Source: an uncultured Erysipelotrichaceae bacterium (GTDB lineage: Bacteria; Bacillota_I; Bacilli_A; Erysipelotrichales; Erysipelotrichaceae). From it: a stretch of 40,985 nucleotides of DNA. Positions within the stretch are counted from its first letter, which is position 1, and each line of letters begins with the position of its first letter. The translations under genes and the position numbers were made by a program. The notes beneath the pieces are model-generated. The model did no database searches, had not been told where the DNA came from, and saw nothing but the letters and a program-made list of their open reading frames with translations. Positions 8,184 through 15,782 of this stretch are shown here, piece after piece. The stretch is taken from the NCBI GenBank assembly GCA_902761625.1, contig CACWLH010000013.1, forward strand, positions 1 to 40,985, read 5' to 3'.

Positions 8184-9842
8184 ATGCAGCAGAGCATATG
8201 TGTATGGCAATGGATCAGGGAAAACCATCTCAGTTTTCTGAAATATCTGTTTTCCTTCGTTCTGATTCTTCTGGCTTGTCTTCCGGATCATTCTGACGCT
8301 TTGTTCAGCGGCATCATTCAGCTGGGTGTGATTATTCTGGTCACGGATGTATTGCTCAGATACAGCCGGCATTTTCAGTATCTGAATGATCTGGTCATGC
8401 TGGTGTTCAATACGGAATACATTCTTCTGTATTTTGCCAACAGTTTCATCACTCTGACAATGCTGGACAATGTGGATTCCATGGCTGATCTCAGCGGCAA
8501 GGCTGCACCTTATGTCATCGGGGTGATGGCGGTTGTCTTCATATCTCTGATGCCGGTGATCCCGTTTGGCACATCCCGGAATATCAAGGCTTCTTTCATA
8601 AAGCTGTCATCCGCAGTCATTCTGCAGATGGCAATCGGCATCACCTTCTTTCAGAACTCCATGCTCGGATCGATCGTCAAGCTGAACAATGATTATCATA
8701 CATATCTGAAAATGAGAGAGATCATTGATTCTCATACAGATGATCCATCATACAATACCGGGTTCCAGGACAGCATTTTCTACAAACCGGAAGTGCAGGA
8801 TTATATCGCAAAGCCCGCGTCATTGCCTGAGAAGCCGAATATCATTCTGGTTTTTGCGGAAGGATTGTCCTCGAATATTATCCATGATGAAAGAAATATC
8901 ATGCCCAATCTGGCGGCGTTTGAAAAGGAATCGATCAGTTATTACGGCTATTACAATCATACGTTTGCCACATATCATGCTTTGCAGGGACAGCTGTTCA
9001 GCGGATTTCAATTTGACAATTATGACAGGAATCATCTGGTCTCCATTCAGAAAATACTTCATGATGAGAACTATGCCTCCTGTTTCATCAATACTGAACC
9101 GTCCAATGAAGAGTTTTCTTCATATCTGAATGATCTCGGCTTTGATCTGGTGATTTCAAGTGAAAATTTGACCGAAGTTTCCGGACTGGAATTTGTCAGT
9201 GATGCGGAGGCATATCAGCTGCTTTTAAAACAGGCGGAACAGATGAGCTGGGGCGGACAGCCTTTCCTCTTATCAATGTACTCTTTCGGAACCCACGTCT
9301 CACTGGATTCACCGGATGAAATCTATGGGGACGGAAGCGATCCATTGCTCAATAAATTCTTCAATCTGGATGTTCAGGTGGGACAGTTCCTGGAACAATT
9401 CAGGAACTCTCAGCTTTATGACAATACCATCGTGGTCTTCACCGCTGATCATGCGACATATCAGGATCAGGATTTCTCGAATTCCTTCTCGGATTATTAC
9501 CGTGCTGTCACAGTCTGTGATGAAATGCCGCTGTATATCTATCACAAAGATGTGAGCGCTGCGGAAATTGATGTTCACGGCAAGACAACGATCGATCTAG
9601 TGCCGACGATACTGGACTATCTGGATGTGAGCGGGGAAAGCTGCTTCATGGGGGAAAGTCTGTTCAATGAGGAAGAAGGACAGGAGATTGAATATGTCTC
9701 ATGGAATTCCGAATATGCGGTCCGTACCAAAGACGGAGAGATTGTCTGGATCACAGATGAAGAACTGGATGAGCTCAATCAGCTGCTTCAGCAGTATTTC
9801 ATCCTTTACGGCAGCCAGGATGAATCAGCGGAACAAGGCTGA
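8184..9842 (+). CDS. LtaS-like membrane sulfatase-superfamily transferase
   Basis: The 552-aa protein has about five N-terminal membrane segments (residues ~13-170) and an extracellular alkaline-phosphatase/sulfatase-fold domain, the layout of lipoteichoic-acid synthase and glycerol-phosphate transferases such as GacH. Active-site landmarks: metal-binding Glu in NIILVFAEGLS (~residue 222), a candidate catalytic Thr in FATYHALQGQLFSG (~262), FGTHVSLDSP, and the metal-binding Asp-His in FTADHATY (~424). ATG 8184 is chosen because AAAGGG sits seven bases upstream; earlier in-frame TTG/ATG codons (8130, 8157) have no site. In this glycan locus it may add phosphoglycerol or a similar group to the polysaccharide. 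Substrate is inference; the superfamily is clear. Confidence 0.85.
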   Translation: MQQSICVWQWIRENHLSFLKYLFSFVLILLACLPDHSDALFSGIIQLGVIILVTDVLLRYSRHFQYLNDLVMLVFNTEYILLYFANSFITLTMLDNVDSMADLSGKAAPYVIGVMAVVFISLMPVIPFGTSRNIKASFIKLSSAVILQMAIGITFFQNSMLGSIVKLNNDYHTYLKMREIIDSHTDDPSYNTGFQDSIFYKPEVQDYIAKPASLPEKPNIILVFAEGLSSNIIHDERNIMPNLAAFEKESISYYGYYNHTFATYHALQGQLFSGFQFDNYDRNHLVSIQKILHDENYASCFINTEPSNEEFSSYLNDLGFDLVISSENLTEVSGLEFVSDAEAYQLLLKQAEQMSWGGQPFLLSMYSFGTHVSLDSPDEIYGDGSDPLLNKFFNLDVQVGQFLEQFRNSQLYDNTIVVFTADHATYQDQDFSNSFSDYYRAVTVCDEMPLYIYHKDVSAAEIDVHGKTTIDLVPTILDYLDVSGESCFMGESLFNEEEGQEIEYVSWNSEYAVRTKDGEIVWITDEELDELNQLLQQYFILYGSQDESAEQG

Positions 9843-9855
9843 CAGAAATGAAGAT

Positions 9856-9885
9856 GCACAGGGCAGAAATGCTCTGTGCTTTTTT
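9856..9885 (+). terminator. Rho-independent terminator after LtaS-like gene
   Basis: GCACAGGGCA / TGCTCTGTGC (10 bp, one G-T pair) around a GAAA tetraloop followed by six T residues. Confidence 0.92.
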
Positions 9886-9945
9886 ATTATTTGCAGTTGT
9901 ATATTGTTTTTTTCAAAAACAGCTAATCAGATGATGACCAAACCA

Positions 9946-9967
9946 TGTTATATTGGAATTAACCAAT
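9946..9967 (+). promoter_or_regulatory. Extended -10 promoter overlapped by inverted repeat, copy 1
   Basis: TG-T-TATATT (9946-9954) matches the extended -10 pattern. The perfect inverted repeat ATTGG-AATTAA-CCAAT (9952-9967) covers the expected start of transcription and is a candidate operator. Both elements recur at 11428-11449. Confidence 0.55.
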
Positions 9968-9984
9968 TATCGAGAAATGATCAT

Positions 9985-10021
9985 GAAACAAAAGCAATTC
10001 CGGCTTTGCTTTTGTTGTTTC
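9985..10021 (+). other. Leader RNA hairpin upstream of wall-binding gene
   Basis: GAAA-CAAAAGC pairs with GCTTTTG-TTTC (three-base bulge) around a 12-base loop; a competing AAAGC/GCTTT pairing exists. The element recurs, somewhat degraded, in the second leader copy. Attenuation or mRNA protection is possible; function is unknown. Confidence 0.4.
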
Positions 10022-10116
10022 TGATCAATTCCTTAAGGATGTTATGAAACGGATTCATGAACAGCCTTAACTCACTCAATCATGATCAACTGTAAAAACT
10101 AAAATGGAGGAAAAGA

Positions 10117-11136
10117 ATGAAAAGAAAAGCATTTCTGAGTCTGATTGTGGCATTTCTGATCGCTTTGAACACCATGCCTGTGCATGCGGCAGAGGCCGGC
10201 TGGAAAAAAGATGGCACAGGCTGGTGGTATGACAATGGTGACGGCACGTATGCGAAAAATGAGCTGAAGAGAATCGACGGCAAATATTACGGGTTTGATA
10301 AAAACGGCTATATGCTGACCGGTATTCAGTATGTCGCCGATGGTATTCACTATTTCAAAGACAACGGCGAAATGATGTCTTCAGAATGGTACAGGGTCAG
10401 TGCAGAAAATTGGGCATGGATTGATTATTTCGGCGAGCGGTACACTTACCATAATAATGTGGATAACAAAAGATACAGACTTAACAAATACTCATATTGG
10501 ACTGGTCAGCCACCGAGAGATTCGTACTGGACACAGGACAGTGCCGGTTGGCATTTTGTATATGAATTAGGATTGGTCAGATCAGAATTAACTGAAATCG
10601 ACCGTAAAGTCTATCTCTTCGATGAAAACGGAACGATGCTCACAGACTGGCAGCAGGTGGACGGAAGCTGGATGTATTTCGGTGCTGACGGTGCAATGCG
10701 TCAGGAAGAGTGGATCGGCAATTACTGGGTGGACTTCTATGGAAAGATGGCAACAAACAGCTGGGTCGACAACGGCAAATATTATGTCGGTGCGGATGGC
10801 GCATGGATTCCCGGTTATGGAAAACCGCAATGGAAGAAAGATGCGTATGGCTGGTGGTATGACAACGGTGACGGCACCTATCCAAAAGGCGATTTCGCGG
10901 AAATCGACGGTGAGACATATTATTTTGACTGGAACGGCTATATGCTTACCGGCTGGCAGTATATCCTCAAAGAATGGCATTTCTTCAAACCGTCAGGCGC
11001 GATGAAGAGGAATGAATGGGAAGGCGATTACTGGCTGGATGCATCGGGCTTCATGGCCCGCGGCTGCTGGGTTGACCAGGGAAGATATTACGTCGGCGAT
11101 GATGGAAAATGGGTTCCGGATGCCAAGAAATCATAA
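10117..11136 (+). CDS. Secreted cell-wall-binding repeat protein (three super-modules)
   Basis: The 339-aa product has a signal peptide (residues 1-25, ending MPVHA) and otherwise consists only of aromatic Gly-rich repeats of the choline/glucan-binding (CW_binding) type. They are organised as three ~105-residue super-modules, each opening with W-K-x-D-x-x-GWW-Y and DGTY, then E-I-D-x-x-x-Y-x-F-D, GYMLTGW, W-x-G-x-YW and ending KYYVGADGAWIP or similar. The first module is the most diverged (an inserted segment around residues 100-125). No catalytic domain, LPXTG or membrane anchor is present, so it should be held non-covalently on the wall. ATG 10117 follows TGGAGG. It is nearly identical in its last ~98 residues to the next gene. 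The ligand is unknown. Confidence 0.88.
   Translation: MKRKAFLSLIVAFLIALNTMPVHAAEAGWKKDGTGWWYDNGDGTYAKNELKRIDGKYYGFDKNGYMLTGIQYVADGIHYFKDNGEMMSSEWYRVSAENWAWIDYFGERYTYHNNVDNKRYRLNKYSYWTGQPPRDSYWTQDSAGWHFVYELGLVRSELTEIDRKVYLFDENGTMLTDWQQVDGSWMYFGADGAMRQEEWIGNYWVDFYGKMATNSWVDNGKYYVGADGAWIPGYGKPQWKKDAYGWWYDNGDGTYPKGDFAEIDGETYYFDWNGYMLTGWQYILKEWHFFKPSGAMKRNEWEGDYWLDASGFMARGCWVDQGRYYVGDDGKWVPDAKKS
10780..11073 (+). repeat. Near-identical coding block, copy 1 (copy 2 at 12261-12552)
   Basis: The region encoding the end of super-module 2 and most of super-module 3 differs from 12261-12552 at only a few positions, mostly in the segment around 10900-10912, while the 5' halves of the two genes are much more diverged. 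This pattern points to recent local duplication or gene conversion. Confidence 0.85.
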
Positions 11137-11161
11137 CTCTCACAAAACATTCTGAACAAAG

Positions 11162-11189
11162 GCGCTGTGATGAAAATCACGGCGTTTTT
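11162..11189 (+). terminator. Terminator after first wall-binding gene
   Basis: CGCTGTGAT / ATCACGGCG stem with GAAA-type loop followed by five T residues. The same hairpin, with a longer stem, follows the third wall-binding gene at 13692-13723. Confidence 0.85.
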
Positions 11190-11204
11190 CAATGACCGCA
11201 TCAG

Positions 11205-11228
11205 AAAAAAAGACCGCATAGAACGGTC
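11205..11228 (-). terminator. Minus-strand terminator-like hairpin, copy 1
   Basis: On the minus strand GACCG / CGGTC forms a short stem followed by seven T residues. A longer, sequence-diverged version lies in the matching place at 13739-13767. No minus-strand gene ends here, so it may only make the upstream terminator work from both sides. Confidence 0.35.
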
Positions 11229-11416
11229 CGGTTCAGAAATTGGTTCGGATCAGCGCTCACTCTGCATATGCCCTGTAAAGGAAGGTGGCTGCCTGTCCTC
11301 TTTGTCTGAATGAATCCGAAACTGCGGCGCTCATTGAGAAGAAATACCGAACAGGAACTCTCAATAATCAGACGAATGAACATTCACGAATATTTCATAA
11401 ACAGGCAATATGGGGC

Positions 11417-11597
11417 TGACCAATACATGCTATATTGGAATTAACCAATTATTGAGAACTGATCATGAAAGAAAAGCAATTCCGGCTTTGTTTTTGTAGT
11501 TTCAGATCAATCTCTTACGGATGTCATGAAGCGGATTCATGAACATCCTGAACGCATTCAATCATCATCAGCCGGAAGAAAGACAATGGAGGAAAGT
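11417..11597 (+). repeat. Duplicated leader, copy 2 (first copy 9935-10116)
   Basis: Homologous to 9935-10116 throughout. In this copy the short frame beginning ATGAAGCGGATTCATGAA at 11526 stays open into the signal peptide of the next gene, whereas in copy 1 it stops after eight codons. Confidence 0.85.
11428..11449 (+). promoter_or_regulatory. Extended -10 promoter overlapped by inverted repeat, copy 2
   Basis: TG-C-TATATT (11428-11436) and ATTGG-AATTAA-CCAAT (11434-11449) keep the exact spacing seen at 9946-9967, although flanking bases differ. Confidence 0.55.
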
Positions 11598-12614
11598 ATG
11601 AAAAGAAAAGCATTTCTGAGCCTGATTGTGGCATTTCTGATCGCTTTGAACACCATGCCTGTACATGCGGCAAACGCCGGCTGGAAACAGGATAACAACG
11701 GCTGGTGGTATGACAATGGCGACGGCACGTATGCGAAAGATGAGCTGAAGAAGATCAATGGCAGCTATTATGGTTTTGACAAAAACGGCTATATGCTTAC
11801 CGGCATTCAGACGGTCGACGGAGAACAGCGCTATTTCAAAGCAAGCGGTGAAATGATGTCTTCTGAGTGGTATAAGGAAAGTGAAAGCTACTATCTCTGG
11901 ATCAATTATTTCGGTACGGTGGATACCGGAGGAATTCTGGTGGACAACAATAGATATCTCACGGATTATTGGGGATATTGGCAAAATGACAAACCGCGGA
12001 ATACGTACTGGACACATGATGGTGCCGGCTGGCATTTCGTGGATTCAGGAGCAATGATCAAATCACAGCTGATTGAACTTGACCGTAAAATCTATTACTT
12101 CGATGAAAGCGGAACAATGAGAACCGGCTGGCAGAAACCCCTGGGCGTATGGATGTATTTCGGTAATGACGGTGCAATGCGCCAGGATGAGTGGATCGGC
12201 AATTACTGGGTGGATTTTTACGGACAGATGGCAACAAGCAGCTGGGTCGACAACGGGAAATATTATGTCGGTGCGGATGGCGCATGGATTCCCGGTTATG
12301 GAAAACCGCAATGGAAGAAAGATGCGTATGGCTGGTGGTATGACAACGGAGACGGCACCTATCCAAAAGGCGATTTCAAGACAATCGGCGGCGAGACATA
12401 TTATTTTGACTGGAACGGCTATATGCTTACCGGCTGGCAGTATATCCTCAAAGAATGGCATTTCTTCAAACCGTCAGGTGCGATGAAGAGGAATGAATGG
12501 GAAGGCGATTACTGGCTGGATGCATCGGGCTTCATGGCCCGCGGCTGCTGGGTAGACGGCGGAAAGTATTACGTCGGTGATGATGGAAAATGGGTTCCGG
12601 GTGCGAAACATTAA
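11598..12614 (+). CDS. Secreted cell-wall-binding repeat protein (three super-modules)
   Basis: The 338-aa paralogue of the 10117 gene has the same signal peptide (MKRKAFLSLIVAFLIALNT core) and three ~105-residue aromatic super-modules with no other domain. Module 1 (residues ~28-135) and module 2 differ clearly from the neighbour, while module 3 is almost identical. ATG 11598 is chosen: GGAGG lies seven bases upstream and it aligns exactly with the neighbour's start. An in-frame ATG at 11526 would put 24 charged residues before the signal peptide and is unlikely. No terminator separates it from the next gene 37 bases downstream, so the two are probably one mRNA. Likely a surface coat or adhesin-like protein; no function can be proven. 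Confidence 0.88.
   Translation: MKRKAFLSLIVAFLIALNTMPVHAANAGWKQDNNGWWYDNGDGTYAKDELKKINGSYYGFDKNGYMLTGIQTVDGEQRYFKASGEMMSSEWYKESESYYLWINYFGTVDTGGILVDNNRYLTDYWGYWQNDKPRNTYWTHDGAGWHFVDSGAMIKSQLIELDRKIYYFDESGTMRTGWQKPLGVWMYFGNDGAMRQDEWIGNYWVDFYGQMATSSWVDNGKYYVGADGAWIPGYGKPQWKKDAYGWWYDNGDGTYPKGDFKTIGGETYYFDWNGYMLTGWQYILKEWHFFKPSGAMKRNEWEGDYWLDASGFMARGCWVDGGKYYVGDDGKWVPGAKH
12261..12552 (+). repeat. Near-identical coding block, copy 2 (copy 1 at 10780-11073)
   Basis: Matches 10780-11073 except for a few substitutions, the densest around the codons for DFKTIGGE versus DFAEIDGE. See copy 1. Confidence 0.85.
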
Positions 12615-12651
12615 ACAAAGATGACAGGACCATAACTTTCGGAGGCAAAAC

Positions 12652-13668
12652 ATGAAAAGAAAGATTGCGGCACTGACATTGTCATTATTGATGGGTGTCT
12701 GTGCGCTGCCTGTACATGCGTCAAGTCCCGGCTGGAAACAGGATCATAACGGCTGGTGGTATGACAATGGCGACGGATCATATGCGAGGAATGAGCTCAG
12801 ATACATCGACGGAGAATACTACTATTTCGATGATGACGGCTATATGGCCACCGGCTGGCGGACCACCGGCGGGGTAACCCTTTATTTCAAAAGCAGCGGG
12901 GCAATGGCATGCTCGCAATGGGTAGGCAAGAATAACAATGAATGGGTGGACCGCTATGGCTGGCGGCTTGAGGACAGCTGGGTCGACAATGGAAGATATT
13001 ATGTGGACGGGGCAGGTTTTTGGGACCCTTCCAAAGGAACCAGGAAAACAGCCTGGAAACATGATGCCGGCGGCTGGTGGTTTGAAATCTCCGGCATGGC
13101 TCCCGGCTATGCCCGCAATGAATTCATGGAAATCGACGGTGAAATGTATTATTTCAATAACAGCGGCTATATGGTGACCGGCTGGCAGAAGCTGTTTGAC
13201 TATTGGGCTTACTTCGGTTCAGACGGAGCGATGCGTCATGATCAGTGGATCGGCAATTATTATGTGGGCACCTTTGGACAGATGCTGACCGGCACCTGGG
13301 TAGGCGAATACTATGTCGGCGAAGACGGCGCATGGGTCAGAAATCCCGGCACACCGTCCTGGGTTCAGGATGGCGGCGGCTGGAAGTATGACTATTCCGG
13401 ATATGGCGAGTATGTCCGCAGCAATTTCAGACAGATCGGCGATGATACTTACGCCTTCGGACCGGACGGCTATATGAGAACCGGATGGATCTATTTTGCC
13501 GGCAGCTGGTTCTTCTTCAAGGATTCAGGTGCGATGAAATTCAGTGCCTGGGAAGGTGATTACTGGCTCAGGGAAAACGGCACCATGGCGACTGATCAAT
13601 GGGTGGATCATGGCCGCTATTACGTTGATGAAACCGGGAAATGGGTTCCGGATGCGAAGAAATCATAA
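12652..13668 (+). CDS. Secreted cell-wall-binding repeat protein, diverged member
   Basis: The 338-aa protein has a signal peptide (residues 1-24, ending LPVHA) and three aromatic super-modules like its neighbours: starts at PGWKQDHNGWWYD, then TAWKHDAGGWWFE, then PSWVQDGGGWKYD. It is more diverged than the first two genes (for example EYYYFDDDGYMATGW and GYGEYVRSN in module 3). ATG 12652 follows GGAGG at 12641-12645. It lies 37 bases after the previous stop with no hairpin between, hence probably co-transcribed. Its 3' flank (about 100 bases from the last codons through the terminator) is homologous to the flank after the 10117 gene, showing that flanks were duplicated together with genes. 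Confidence 0.87.
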   Translation: MKRKIAALTLSLLMGVCALPVHASSPGWKQDHNGWWYDNGDGSYARNELRYIDGEYYYFDDDGYMATGWRTTGGVTLYFKSSGAMACSQWVGKNNNEWVDRYGWRLEDSWVDNGRYYVDGAGFWDPSKGTRKTAWKHDAGGWWFEISGMAPGYARNEFMEIDGEMYYFNNSGYMVTGWQKLFDYWAYFGSDGAMRHDQWIGNYYVGTFGQMLTGTWVGEYYVGEDGAWVRNPGTPSWVQDGGGWKYDYSGYGEYVRSNFRQIGDDTYAFGPDGYMRTGWIYFAGSWFFFKDSGAMKFSAWEGDYWLRENGTMATDQWVDHGRYYVDETGKWVPDAKKS

Positions 13669-13691
13669 CTCTGATAAAACATTCTGAACCA

Positions 13692-13723
13692 AGGCGCTGT
13701 GATGAAAATCACGGCGCTTTTTT
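13692..13723 (+). terminator. Terminator after third wall-binding gene
   Basis: AAGGCGCTGTGAT / ATCACGGCGCTT with a four-base loop and six T residues; homologous to the hairpin at 11162-11189. Confidence 0.9.
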
Positions 13724-13738
13724 CAATGACCGCATCAG

Positions 13739-13767
13739 AAAAAAACCAGACCGGTTCAGTCCGGTCT
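13739..13767 (-). terminator. Minus-strand terminator-like hairpin, copy 2
   Basis: On the minus strand AGACCGG / CCGGTCT (7 bp, perfect) is followed by GG and seven T residues. It matches in place, but not in exact sequence, the hairpin at 11205-11228. Confidence 0.4.
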
Positions 13768-13804
13768 GATTCAGAAACTGATCTGCCCGGATAAAGATCT
13801 GCCG

Positions 13805-13990
13805 GTGGATACCGATATGGAAATGCCGTTTGAAGATGTCAAGAAAGGCAAGTTCTACTATGATGCGGTGCTTTGGGCGCTGCAGAATGAAATCACCACC
13901 GGAACCAGCCCGACGACGTTCAGTCCGAATAACCCATGTACCAGAGGACATGCGGTGACATTCCTCCACAGAACTTTTGTGGGCAAGTGA
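13805..13990 (+). pseudogene. Orphan SLH-domain fragment (remnant of an S-layer-homology protein)
   Basis: The frame reads MPFEDVKKGKFYYDAVLWA, then ITTGTSPTTFSPNNPCTRGH and VTFLHRTFVGK before the stop. This is one nearly complete S-layer-homology domain of the type F-x-DV-x-x-x-x-Y-x-AV-x-W-A...G(T/I)TTG-x-x-x-x-x-FSP...TR-x-x-x-V-x-FL. SLH domains bind wall polysaccharide and normally sit in several copies at one end of large surface proteins. Here there is no signal peptide, start codon or ribosome site (only a GTG at 13805; the frame is closed by a stop at 13727-13729), and a terminator lies before it. It keeps its own terminator at 14016-14067. I read it as the 3' remnant of a deleted surface-protein gene. 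Confidence 0.75.
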
Positions 13991-14015
13991 TTCATCAACA
14001 AGAAACACTCAGAAT

Positions 14016-14067
14016 CAGGCACAGATTCAGATCTCTCACAGAGGGTCAGGGTCTGTGCCTGGCTTTT
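14016..14067 (+). terminator. Terminator downstream of SLH remnant
   Basis: CAGGCACAGA / TCTGTGCCTG, a perfect 10-bp stem with a 26-base loop, followed by GC and four T residues. Confidence 0.75.
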
Positions 14068-14134
14068 ATATTTCACGTATTTGCGGTTTAAACGGTAAAA
14101 AACAGCCGCAAACATTAAAAATACCTCGGGAAAT

Positions 14135-14162
14135 TTGCAATCAATTCGAATCTTGGTAGAAT
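14135..14162 (+). promoter_or_regulatory. Promoter of the second LCP gene
   Basis: TTGCAA and TAGAAT with a 16-base spacer; TG at -14/-15 (TTGGTAGAAT) adds an extended -10. Transcription would start about 33 bases before the LCP start codon. Confidence 0.6.
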
Positions 14163-14201
14163 TGAACGTGTCATTGTTGTTTTCAGTGACGCCTGAATGC
14201 T

Positions 14202-15767
14202 ATGGATAAAAAGAGAAGAAAAAAGAAAAGATATATCAATGCGCAGTTTCTGTGGCTGGTATCCGCACTGGCCGCGGCTGTTTTCCTAGTCTCATTCAGC
14301 CGGCTGGCGATGCTGCCGTTCAGCTGGACGCTGATCATGGGAGGAGTGCTTGGCATCATCATGCTCACAACGCTGGTTCTTTCGTCACGCAATCAGAAGA
14401 GCCGCTTTGTCAAGAGTGTGAATGTTGTGCTGTGCGCTGTGCTTCTGGTGATGGCATGGCTGCTGCCTGTTTATCAGAACAGGCTGACTGAGCTGTTCAA
14501 TATCGTGACCGGTGATGTCTCGTATATCAATTTCTATGTGCTCAATGAAAAATACCGGGCAGCTCATCCGGAAATGTTTGAAACTTCCGATGTGTCATAT
14601 GAACTCAGTGATCATCTTAATGATGTGTTCATCACTTCCATCACTGCCGACGCTGTGAATTCAGCGACTGCGGTTTCCAAGGTGAAGGAGGATTACGGGG
14701 TCAGTATCCAGACCACCGACCGCTCTTCCTATATCGATGCGCTTGATGCATTGTATCGCCGCGAAGGTGATGTGCTGATCATGTCCGCTTCCTTTGAAGC
14801 GATGATTGCGGATAATGAGGAATATGAACTGTTCCGTGATGATCTGAAAATCATCGGCCGGGTTCCGAAGGAAGTGAACAATGTGCTGCCTGAAAGCACA
14901 ACGTCTCTGACAAAAGAACCGTTCATTGTCTTCTTCGGCGGAAATGATGAGGAAGGCGAACTGTATCTGGAAGGAAAGACGGACGTGGATATGATGGTGA
15001 CGGTCAATCCCGTGACTCACCAGATCGCGATCGTTTCATTGCCCAGAGACTCCTATGTGGACAATCCCGCATTCGGATATGGTGATAAGCTGACGCATCT
15101 GGGCATGCGGGGAATTGACAACACATTGAATGGCCTGAATGCTTATCTCGGCCAGCAGATTGACAACTATGTCATTATCAATTTCACCACATTCCGCAAT
15201 ATCATCGATGCCATAGGCGGTGTCGATGTGTACAACGAATATGAATTCACGGCGATCAACGGCATGGAATATCCGGAAGGACTGATTCATCTGGAAGGGG
15301 AATATGCATTGATGTTCGTCCGTGAAAGATATGCGCTGATTGACGGCGATTTCGGCCGCAACTATCATCAGCAGCAGGTCATGCACGCGATGATCGACAA
15401 GATCGCTTCTCCGGAAGTCATTGTGCATGTGGATGATCTGCTGAGTGCTCTGGAAGGAACATTTCTGACAAATCTGACATCCGATTCAATCTATGCGTTC
15501 TGCCGTATGCAGCTGGAACAGAACATTGACTGGAATATCGTGAGCTATCATGTGACGGGGCTGGTTGATTATGCGGAATGCGCATCAGCGCCGGGACAGG
15601 AGCTTTCGGTTGTGTTCCCTTATTTCAATCAGGTTGCATTTGTGTCTCAGGTCATGAGCGATGTGATTGACGGAAAGATTGTTACACAGCAGGAGCTTCC
15701 GGAAGGAAATTATGACTATTACACGGAAGAGCCGCAGGAGGAATACGGCGAGGGGGCAGGCTGGTAA
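14202..15767 (+). CDS. LytR-CpsA-Psr (LCP) family ligase with solute-binding-like insert
   Basis: A 521-aa protein with a very basic N-terminus (MDKKRRKKKR), about three membrane segments within residues 14-95, an extracellular segment of ~160 residues resembling a solute-binding fold (residues ~100-235, including REGDVLIMSASFEAMI), then an LCP domain from ~240. Diagnostic residues are present: DMMVTVNP, the Arg of SLPRDSY (~280), YVIINF, AIGGVDVYNEYEF, and RERYALIDGDFGRN. It shares this unusual three-part architecture with the LCP gene at 1429 but lacks the AEPAP tail. The ATG at 14202 has no good ribosome site; no better in-frame start exists. It precedes the CapD-type gene by 15 bases, so they form one operon. 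Proposed role: attach the locus glycan to peptidoglycan. Confidence 0.88.
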   Translation: MDKKRRKKKRYINAQFLWLVSALAAAVFLVSFSRLAMLPFSWTLIMGGVLGIIMLTTLVLSSRNQKSRFVKSVNVVLCAVLLVMAWLLPVYQNRLTELFNIVTGDVSYINFYVLNEKYRAAHPEMFETSDVSYELSDHLNDVFITSITADAVNSATAVSKVKEDYGVSIQTTDRSSYIDALDALYRREGDVLIMSASFEAMIADNEEYELFRDDLKIIGRVPKEVNNVLPESTTSLTKEPFIVFFGGNDEEGELYLEGKTDVDMMVTVNPVTHQIAIVSLPRDSYVDNPAFGYGDKLTHLGMRGIDNTLNGLNAYLGQQIDNYVIINFTTFRNIIDAIGGVDVYNEYEFTAINGMEYPEGLIHLEGEYALMFVRERYALIDGDFGRNYHQQQVMHAMIDKIASPEVIVHVDDLLSALEGTFLTNLTSDSIYAFCRMQLEQNIDWNIVSYHVTGLVDYAECASAPGQELSVVFPYFNQVAFVSQVMSDVIDGKIVTQQELPEGNYDYYTEEPQEEYGEGAGW

Positions 15768-15782
15768 CCTGAAAGGTTGATT

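Larger units (their letters stand above)
9935..10116 (+). repeat. Duplicated leader, copy 1 (second copy 11417-11597)
   Basis: About 180 bases ahead of the wall-binding gene at 10117 are repeated with scattered substitutions ahead of the gene at 11598. Shared parts are the -10 element, the ATTGG-N6-CCAAT inverted repeat, a hairpin, a short ORF start and the ribosome site. Confidence 0.85.

Noticed and set aside
11201..11383. Minus-strand 60-codon frame between wall-binding genes
   Set aside because: It overlaps the duplicated 3' flank and contains the terminator-like hairpin; similarity to the matching place at 13709-14008 reflects duplicated non-coding DNA.
10588..12461. Long minus-strand frames under the wall-binding genes
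   Set aside because: The frames recur at the same place in each paralogue because the plus-strand repeats avoid certain codons; they have no start sites and mirror the real genes.
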